DNA of 64,000 bases, taken from NCBI GenBank assembly GCA_910585455.1, contig CAJUEL010000023.1, forward strand, positions 6,744 to 70,743, written 5' to 3'. The notes beneath the pieces were generated by a model that did no database searches, was not told where the DNA came from, and saw only the letters and a list, made by a program, of their open reading frames with translations. The translations under genes and the position numbers were made by a program. Positions 58,395 to 64,000 of the stretch are shown in pieces. Each line of letters opens with the position of its first letter. Position 1 is the first letter of the stretch. The stretch is from an uncultured Eisenbergiella sp. (lineage in GTDB: Bacteria > Bacillota > Clostridia > Lachnospirales > Lachnospiraceae).

Positions 58395-60129
58395 CTTCTC
58401 CTCCCCTGGCCGGAAGCGTCAGCTCCACACACGTAAACATCCCTTCACAGCTGTAAATCGTACCGCCATATTCCTCGCCGTAGATCAGCCGGATCCGGTT
58501 CATGACGTTGGCAAAGCCGACCCGGCGGAAGCCGGATTTGTCCGTTTTGCGCACCTCCGATAAAAGCTGCTCGATTTTTTCCTGGCTCATCCCTTTTCCG
58601 TTATCCATGATTTTGGCGATCACCCTGTCCTCCTGCCGGCATATTTTGATCTGAATCACCCCGCCGCTTTCCCGGGTGGAAATGCCGTGAATCAGCGCGT
58701 TTTCCACGACAGGCTGCAAAAGGAGCTTCGGAATCCGCCACGCCCAGAGCTGCTCGTCCACATCCCAGAGCAGCCTAAAATCCCCCCGGTATTTAAAGCG
58801 TTCGATCGTGATATAGTTCTCAATGTATTCCCGCTCCTCCCACAGCGTGATGAACTCGTTTCGATCCGACAGCACGCTGCGCAAAAGCTCGGACAGCGCG
58901 CCCGCCACCCGTTCGATCTCCCCTTCCCTGCGCATGTGTGCGACATGCTGGATGCTGTCAATGGAATTGTAGAGAAAATGGGGCTCTATCTGCGTCGCCA
59001 GAACGCTCTGCTGCGCCTCCCGCTTCAGCTTTTCCTTCTGGCGCACCTCCTCCAAAAGCGCCCGGATCCGTTCCACCATATCGTTAAAGGACCGGGACAA
59101 AACGCCGATTTCATCCTGGGTGCGCACCTCGGCGCGCACCATCAAATTGCCGCTCTGAATTTCCTCCATGCTTTCCATCAGCCTGTGCAGATTTGCGCAG
59201 AGCCTGCCCGAAAAATAGAACGCCGCCGCTGCCGCAAACAGCACCGCCCCTGCGCCGATCAGAAAAAACTGCCGGCGCAGCGCGTTCGCATCCTTTAACA
59301 GGGACCGGTACGGCATCAGGCTGATCGTGGACATGCCGCCCTTTCCCACACCGTATCCGATATAATACTGTCTTTCCCCATTCCAGTCCAGATAGCCGGT
59401 TCCCGCGTTTTTATCGCGGACCTGCTCATAAAGCGCGTCCTCCCCGCCGGTTTCTTCGACATTCGTATAAAACAGATCTCCTTCGGGACCATAAATGTAA
59501 ATATCCGCTTCCTTGAGGGGGTCGATCTGGTAAGCGCCGGTCAGACTTTCATAATTTAACTTGACCATGTTCATGCCCACCGTTTCTCCCGCATCGATGA
59601 CGGGTCTGCAAAATAGAACATCTCCCGCCTGCCGGTCAAACAGGATGCCCGCCTTGCGGAGCGCCAGCGCTTTTTGCATGACCGGCATTTTCATATCCTT
59701 TTTCATGATCAGATCGCTGCTGGCCTGGTAGATCCGCCCTTCCTTCGTCACCAGCAGAATGTTGTCAATGTAATCCTTCTGACTCATCAGGCCGTTTAAA
59801 AAGCTGCGCATCCGTTTCTTTTGCTGATAGTCCGCATAGGAGGCTTCCTTTCTCGCATCTCCCATGCCCGGCAGGATCACCTCCTGCTCGGTCACGACGG
59901 AGAGGGATATTTTTCCCGCTTCCTCCAGCATGCTGTTGAAATTCCGGTCCGCGAAGGAAATGTACTGCGTCATGTATCGTTCCGTCGTCTTTTTGATTGT
60001 GTTGATTTCCGCGTAGTAGGATATGAGCAGCGATGCTACCGTGGTGCCCAGCGCGATCGCGAGGCATATCAAAAGTATTTTTGTCTGAATCGAGTGGATT
60101 CCCACCCGTTTCGGTCTTTCTTTTCCCAT
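58366..60129 (-). CDS. YesM-type sensor histidine kinase
   Basis: 587 residues: a membrane helix near residues 15-38, an extracellular sensor of about 240 residues, a second helix near 290, HAMP, then the His_kinase domain with phospho-acceptor motif IEPHFLYNSIDSIQHVA and an HATPase domain (LLLQPVVENALIHGI, MDNGKGMSQE). The start at 60129 has CGGAGG upstream; the open frame continues into a giant hairpin, which is rejected. It probably senses oligosaccharides through a binding protein. No sugar ABC transporter lies in the window. Confidence 0.92.
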   Translation of the reverse strand: MGKERPKRVGIHSIQTKILLICLAIALGTTVASLLISYYAEINTIKKTTERYMTQYISFADRNFNSMLEEAGKISLSVVTEQEVILPGMGDARKEASYADYQQKKRMRSFLNGLMSQKDYIDNILLVTKEGRIYQASSDLIMKKDMKMPVMQKALALRKAGILFDRQAGDVLFCRPVIDAGETVGMNMVKLNYESLTGAYQIDPLKEADIYIYGPEGDLFYTNVEETGGEDALYEQVRDKNAGTGYLDWNGERQYYIGYGVGKGGMSTISLMPYRSLLKDANALRRQFFLIGAGAVLFAAAAAFYFSGRLCANLHRLMESMEEIQSGNLMVRAEVRTQDEIGVLSRSFNDMVERIRALLEEVRQKEKLKREAQQSVLATQIEPHFLYNSIDSIQHVAHMRREGEIERVAGALSELLRSVLSDRNEFITLWEEREYIENYITIERFKYRGDFRLLWDVDEQLWAWRIPKLLLQPVVENALIHGISTRESGGVIQIKICRQEDRVIAKIMDNGKGMSQEKIEQLLSEVRKTDKSGFRRVGFANVMNRIRLIYGEEYGGTIYSCEGMFTCVELTLPARGGEDGTFGFDRG

Positions 60130-60150
60130 ATGGTTTCCTCCGGGGGGCTG

Positions 60151-60429
60151 TTGGCAATACGGGGGGCGGATATGCAGGGGGACCGGCAGGAGCAGAGGAC
60201 GGAGTGGGCGGGGAGCCGGGAGGCGGCAGGGACGGAATGTATTTGTTCCTGGGGACGCTTTCGCTCGAAAAACACGCAGCGGTTCGTAGCGCTGCAAAGG
60301 ACGCAGCGCAAGAACCGGCGTGTTTTTAACGCCCCTGGAAGCAAACACATTCCGTCCCTGCCGCCTCCCGGCTCCCCGCCCACTCCGTCCTCTGTTCCTG
60401 CCTCCATGGTATCCGGAGAGTATTGCCAA
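60151..60429. repeat. Giant hairpin 5 (type B)
   Basis: TTGGCAATAC (60151-60160) pairs with GTATTGCCAA (60420-60429). After a short mismatch, GAGGACGGAGTGGGCGGGGA and the following bases match their complement for about 70 bases, up to CGAAAAACACGC and GCGTGTTTTT. The apex differs from type A and resembles the hairpin at 12964. It lies between the divergent yesM and NEW3 genes, probably in the yesM leader. Confidence 0.9.
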
Positions 60430-60471
60430 TTTAAACGGTGTATATAACTGTGAAAATAATGCAGGCTCCAT

Positions 60472-60501
60472 GTAACAGTTCAGACCTGACCGAACTGTTA
60501 C
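60472..60501. repeat. 30-bp miniature of the GTAACAG element with exact target duplication
   Basis: GTAACAGTTC and GAACTGTTAC surround a 10-base centre. The flanks are identical: ggctccat at 60464-60471 and at 60502-60509. The unit is the element's two ends joined without the middle. Confidence 0.85.
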
Positions 60502-60535
60502 GGCTCCATGGTATTGTCGTTAGACAGGTATCTTG

Positions 60536-60599
60536 CTTTTCACAGTTATTTGACAGCTTTATCACAATCTTATCACATATTCATCACTTTTGCTTCATT
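60536..60599 (+). promoter_or_regulatory. 11-bp operator array upstream of the NEW3-ABC operon
   Basis: Boxes CTTTTCACA, TATTTGACA, TTTATCACA, CTTATCACA and TTCATCACT begin at 60536, 60547, 60558, 60569 and 60580, with a weak sixth (TGCTTCATT) at 60591. The period is exactly 11. The -10 element TAAAAT is at 60609-60614, 18 bases from the start of the last box, the same distance as at htrA. Confidence 0.75.
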
Positions 60600-60699
60600 C
60601 TTTTTGCGTAAAATTCTGGTAAATGCTACAAGGTGGCAGGCATGGTCCGTTTTGTTCACTTGCCTGATGCCGGACAAATTAAGGAGGTCATGTTTAAAA

Positions 60700-61881
60700 A
60701 TGAAGACGAAGAAACTTTTTGTGGCAAATCATGTGATTGCCGGTGCGATTGCGGTTGCGCTGTTGTGGCTGATGCTTGTGCCCATGAAGGGGCAGGCTGC
60801 GGAGGGCTTTTCCCTTTATACGGAGACGCCGGGAATCCGGGTGACGGCGGGGGATTCTGTCAGCTTCGCTTTGCATCTGGCGGGAGGAAACGCGGCGGGG
60901 CAGGATGTTTCGCTGAGCGTGGCGTCCATGCCGGATGGCTTTAGCGGGTTTTTCAAGAGCGGCAGCTATGAAGTGTCCAAAATACATGCCAGCGGCGACG
61001 GTTCGGACACGATCGCGACGTTTCAGGTGACGGTGCCTTCCGAAGCGGCGGAGGGCGTACATACGATCAGGGTGCGCGCCGTTTCCGAGGCGGGGCTGGA
61101 GGATGAGCTGGCGCTGGAGCTGACGGTCAGCGGGCTGGAATCCGGAGAGAGCAATTTTTACGTGGAATATCCCGATCAGGAGGGCGTTTCCGGAACTTCC
61201 TTTTCCTATTCCACTACAATCGCCAACAACACCTTAACCACGCAGAATTATAACTTCTCCTCCAACGCGCCGGAGGGCTGGCAGGTTTCCTTTGTCAGCA
61301 ATTCCACACAGGTTTCCAGCCTGGAGGTGGAATCCGGACAGAGCAGCGCCGTCACGATCACGGTCACGCCGCCTGACATGGTGGATGCCGGCGCCTATCA
61401 GATCGGCTGTGCTGCCACCTCCGCCAAGGAGCAGCTTTCTACCGATTTAAACGTCACGATTCTGGGCGCTTATGACATGGAGCTTTCCACCGTTGACGGA
61501 CGCCTTTCCTTCGACGCTTATGCCAAAAAAGCATCCGACGTCACGCTCAAGGTGACAAACAGCGGAAATATCGATCTGGAAAATATTTCCCTTTCTTCCT
61601 CTGCGCCATCCGGCTGGGAGGTTTCCTTTGACAGCTCCACCATCGACAGTCTGGAAGCGGGCGCTTCTGCGGAAATTACCGCCCATATCACGCCCGGGGA
61701 CAACGCGCTGACCGGGGATTATGTGACGATTATCAGCGCTTCCTGCGCGAACCGTTCTGACACGGCAGAGTTCCGTGTGACCGTAAAAACCCAGACCGGC
61801 TGGGGCATCTTTGCCATCGTAATCATCCTCGCCGTTGTCGCAGGTCTGTATTATGTCATGAAAAAATATGGCAGGAGGTAG
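60700..61881 (+). CDS. Exported, membrane-anchored NEW3-domain protein
   Basis: 393 residues: signal peptide (about 1-33, ending GQAA), three to four beta-sandwich repeats of the NEW3/NPCBM-associated type (FYVEYPDQEGVSGTSFSYS, EGWQVSFVSNSTQ, SGWEVSFDSSTID), and a C-terminal membrane helix (IFAIVIILAVVAGLYYVMKK). AAGGAGG precedes the ATG by 12 bases; an earlier ATG at 60690 is out of frame. It is probably an extracellular accessory of the ABC transporter encoded next. An 11-bp operator array upstream links it to htrA. Confidence 0.85.
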   Translation: MKTKKLFVANHVIAGAIAVALLWLMLVPMKGQAAEGFSLYTETPGIRVTAGDSVSFALHLAGGNAAGQDVSLSVASMPDGFSGFFKSGSYEVSKIHASGDGSDTIATFQVTVPSEAAEGVHTIRVRAVSEAGLEDELALELTVSGLESGESNFYVEYPDQEGVSGTSFSYSTTIANNTLTTQNYNFSSNAPEGWQVSFVSNSTQVSSLEVESGQSSAVTITVTPPDMVDAGAYQIGCAATSAKEQLSTDLNVTILGAYDMELSTVDGRLSFDAYAKKASDVTLKVTNSGNIDLENISLSSSAPSGWEVSFDSSTIDSLEAGASAEITAHITPGDNALTGDYVTIISASCANRSDTAEFRVTVKTQTGWGIFAIVIILAVVAGLYYVMKKYGRR

Positions 61882-61884
61882 GCC

Positions 61885-62913
61885 ATGGAAGCTTCCAGAA
61901 ACAGTATGCCCGCCGTCATTGAAACGGTGGGATTAACCAAAAAATACGGCGATCTGACCGCAGTGGACCATCTGGATCTGACCGTTTATCAGGGCGAGGT
62001 GTTCGGGCTTTTGGGTCCCAACGGCGCTGGAAAAACGACCACCACGCTGATGCTTCTGGGTCTGACCGAGCCGGACGAAGGGCACGCCTTCATCAACGGT
62101 ATGGACTGCACAAGGGATGCCCTGTCCGTCAAAAAAACCGTCGGATACCTGCCGGACAACGTAGGCTTTTACGCAACGATGACAGGCCGGGAAAACCTGC
62201 GTTTCATGGGCAGGCTGAACGGGCTTTCCGGAGAGGAGCTGGAGGCGCGGATTGATGAGCTGCTTTTGCGGGTCAATATGACAGAGGCGGCGGACAAAAA
62301 GACGGGCGCCTATTCCCGGGGCATGCGGCAGCGTCTTGGCATCGCCGACGTGCTGATGAAGGACCCGGCGATCATCATCATGGACGAACCCACACTGGGC
62401 ATCGATCCGGAGGGCGTCCGGGAGCTGATGTGGCTGATCCGCGATCTGGCGGAACGGGACAAACGCACCATTTTGCTGTCCTCTCACCAGCTTCATCAGG
62501 TTCAGCAGGTTTGCGACCGCATGGGCATTTTCGTACAGGGAAATATGATCGCCTGCGGCACGCTGGAGGAGCTGGGCAGCCAGATCAATCACGACGGCGT
62601 CCACACGCTGGAGCTGTCCGTCTATCCGGACAATATCAGAGTACAACAGATTTTACACGCGCAAAAGAGCGTGCTGGACATAACCAGAAATTCCGACCTT
62701 TATATCATTCATTCCGCCTTTGATCTGCGCAGAGCGCTGGCAAAGGAGCTTGCGGATCAGGGCTATACGATCATGCACCTGCGGCAGGCGGGCAGCGACC
62801 TGGATGAAATTTATCGGAAATACTTTGAAAAGGCAGGTGAGCAAGATGGAACAGACCATACAGACAGCAAAACGCACGAAAAGAAATCCTCACGTCCTGA
62901 GGATACTGTTTGA
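61885..62913 (+). CDS. ABC transporter ATPase
   Basis: 342 residues: Walker A GPNGAGKTT, signature YSRGMRQRLG, Walker B IIIMDEPTLGIDP and H-loop LLSSHQLHQV, then a C-terminal domain of about 100 residues (LELSVYPDNIRVQQILHAQ) found in multidrug/lipid-type ABC-2 exporters. It begins 3 bases after the NEW3 gene. The last 68 bases overlap the permease gene, fixing the order NEW3-ATPase-permease as one operon. Confidence 0.93.
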   Translation: MEASRNSMPAVIETVGLTKKYGDLTAVDHLDLTVYQGEVFGLLGPNGAGKTTTTLMLLGLTEPDEGHAFINGMDCTRDALSVKKTVGYLPDNVGFYATMTGRENLRFMGRLNGLSGEELEARIDELLLRVNMTEAADKKTGAYSRGMRQRLGIADVLMKDPAIIIMDEPTLGIDPEGVRELMWLIRDLAERDKRTILLSSHQLHQVQQVCDRMGIFVQGNMIACGTLEELGSQINHDGVHTLELSVYPDNIRVQQILHAQKSVLDITRNSDLYIIHSAFDLRRALAKELADQGYTIMHLRQAGSDLDEIYRKYFEKAGEQDGTDHTDSKTHEKKSSRPEDTV

Positions 62914-63841
62914 AAAGGAAACGGCGGATTTCATCAATGGCAAACGGATGATTTTATTTGTGATATTGACCGCGCTGATCACCGTGACTGGCTTTTATGC
63001 CGCCGTCACCGGGCTGTCCGACGCGCTGGAGAGCGGCAGCTCTTCGGCAAGCTTTCTCTTTCTGAAGCTGTTTACGGTCAGCGCCAACTCCATCCCTTCC
63101 TATAATTCCCTCATGGCGCTGATGGGGCCCTTTATCGGCATTTTCATGGGCTTTGACGCGATCAACAGCGAACGGACGGAAGGGACCCTAAACCGTCTGG
63201 TCAGCCAGCCGCTTTACCGGGACAACATCATCATCGGCAAATTTCTGGCGGGCATTTTCCTGACGGCAATCATGGTGTTTTCCTCCGGTCTTCTGATCGC
63301 CGCCGTCGGGCTGATCGCCACCGGGCTCGTTCCCACGGGCGCAGAGCTTGCGCGGCTTCTCATCTATTTGTGTTTCTGCGTGATTTATATCGGCTTCTGG
63401 CTCGCCATGGCGATTTTATTTTCCACGGTCTGCAGACACGCCGCCACCTCGGCGCTCTCCTGCATCGCGGTCTGGCTGTTCTGCGCGATCTTCATCAGCC
63501 TGCTGGCAGGCATCATCGCCGACGCGTGCTATCCTGTGGGAGGCAATGACGTGCAGTCCATGCTCAACGAGGTAAAAAATTATACCTGCGAGCAAAATCT
63601 GAACCGCATTTCTCCTTACTACCTGTTCGGGGAAGCCACCGCTACGCTGTTAAATCCCGGCGTGCGCTCCGTCAACGCCGTCACCATGGCGCAGCTTTCC
63701 GGCGCGCTGTCCAGCACCCTGTCCGTGGGACAAAGCCTCCTGCTGGTGTGGCCTCATCTGACCGCGCTGGCGGCGCTGATGCTGGTCGCGTTTGCGGTTT
63801 CCTATGTTTCCTTTATGCGGCAGGAAATCCGATCCCGGTAG
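62846..63841 (+). CDS. ABC-2 type permease
   Basis: 331 residues with about six membrane segments and a large extracellular part after the first helix; FDAINSERTEGTLNRLVSQP is the typical cytoplasmic motif of ABC-2 (NatB/Ytr-like) permeases. The start at 62846 (MEQTIQTAK) is preceded by AGGTGAGCAAG inside the ATPase gene. With the NEW3 protein it probably forms an envelope-stress or cell-wall related exporter. Confidence 0.88.
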   Translation: MEQTIQTAKRTKRNPHVLRILFEKETADFINGKRMILFVILTALITVTGFYAAVTGLSDALESGSSSASFLFLKLFTVSANSIPSYNSLMALMGPFIGIFMGFDAINSERTEGTLNRLVSQPLYRDNIIIGKFLAGIFLTAIMVFSSGLLIAAVGLIATGLVPTGAELARLLIYLCFCVIYIGFWLAMAILFSTVCRHAATSALSCIAVWLFCAIFISLLAGIIADACYPVGGNDVQSMLNEVKNYTCEQNLNRISPYYLFGEATATLLNPGVRSVNAVTMAQLSGALSSTLSVGQSLLLVWPHLTALAALMLVAFAVSYVSFMRQEIRSR

Positions 63842-63889
63842 AAAGCTTCCTCTTTCCGCTTACATTCCCTGTTCTGCCCGGTTCAATGT

Positions 63890-64000
63890 CTTTTTGGCTT
63901 TCGGCGATACCGGGAATGGAGGCAGGAAGCGATAGCAGGGGGCGTGAACGGGGCGGAGCACCGGGCGATGCGTGGCGGGAGCCGGCGAAGGGGCAGGCGG
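63890..64000. repeat. Possible left arm of a seventh giant hairpin (cut by window end)
   Basis: A purine-rich, G-rich stretch (GGAGGCAGGAAGCGATAGCA, then GGGGCGTGAACGGGGCGGAG) directly after the permease gene has the same look as the left arms at 25390, 43240 and 60165. The complementary arm would lie outside the window, so this is unproven. Confidence 0.45.

Noticed and set aside
60130..60471. A 114-residue N-terminal extension of the YesM kinase
   Set aside because: It translates hairpin 5; the ATG at 60129 has CGGAGG and starts just before the membrane helix.

Overview
The window looks like a chromosomal segment of a gut-type member of the Clostridia, most likely Lachnospiraceae. The evidence is a Bacillus-type long SRP RNA, a RicT/HolB/RsmI housekeeping cluster arranged as in Firmicutes, strong GGAGG ribosome-binding sites, a GC-rich coding background, and many two-component, ABC and glycosidase genes. 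Two AT-rich stretches (about 6270-11100 and 14750-16580) differ in base use from their surroundings and look acquired.

Layout. 1-4300: the end of a MerR-type regulator, a GNAT acetyltransferase, a DUF3791/DUF3990 module whose DUF3990 gene has lost its middle, a LytTR-DUF3021 pair and two MGMT-family genes. 4600-7200: an IreB/ReoM-like gene directly upstream of a MurA paralogue with Asp at the fosfomycin-target Cys position, then an intact DUF3990 gene with an overlapping partner. 7300-11100: a heterodimeric ABC exporter behind a 20-codon stub of an XRE regulator. 11700-12940: a kinase-VOC fusion behind a leader peptide and competing hairpins. 13266-18600: a lipoprotein, a Cys-rich protein, a GNAT protein and a two-component system. 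19200-26420: a semi-phosphorylative Entner-Doudoroff operon (GntP permease, sugar-acid dehydratase, KDG kinase, KDPG aldolase fused to VOC) with a GntR regulator. 26840-31970: YccF, a broken MerR gene, a PflX-like radical SAM protein, SRP RNA, an HtrA protease and a gene preceded by a tandem repeat of its own start region. 32100-42160: acyl carrier protein, an SDR reductase, and a conserved housekeeping cluster (decarboxylase, glpK, guanylate kinase, holB, ricT, trmN6, GHL-type lipoprotein, rsmI). 42288-44305: an HD protein, an orphan Phd antitoxin and a complete Phd/RelE pair. 44327-49155: an RR-ABC-HK sensing unit and a FAD-Rieske oxidoreductase. 49264-60129: GH13, GH38 and GH78 glycosidases with a YesMN-type two-component system. 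60700-63841: a NEW3-domain protein with an ABC transporter.

Three layers of intergenic structure stand out. (1) Giant hairpins of about 125-460 bp with near-perfect arms occur at six places, and what may be a seventh is cut by the window end. Four share one apical sequence, CTGTCYGAACGAAGTGAG (one base differs in one copy). (2) A 134-bp non-coding mobile element with GTAACAGTTCAGAC-type ends and exact 8-bp target duplications is present in two full copies, together with about 30-bp end-to-end miniatures. (3) Arrays of TTYATCACA boxes at an exact 11-bp period lie upstream of htrA and of the NEW3-ABC operon, at the same distance from the -10 element in both, which suggests one OmpR-type regulator controls both. 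All family assignments come from reading the sequence and were not checked by database search.
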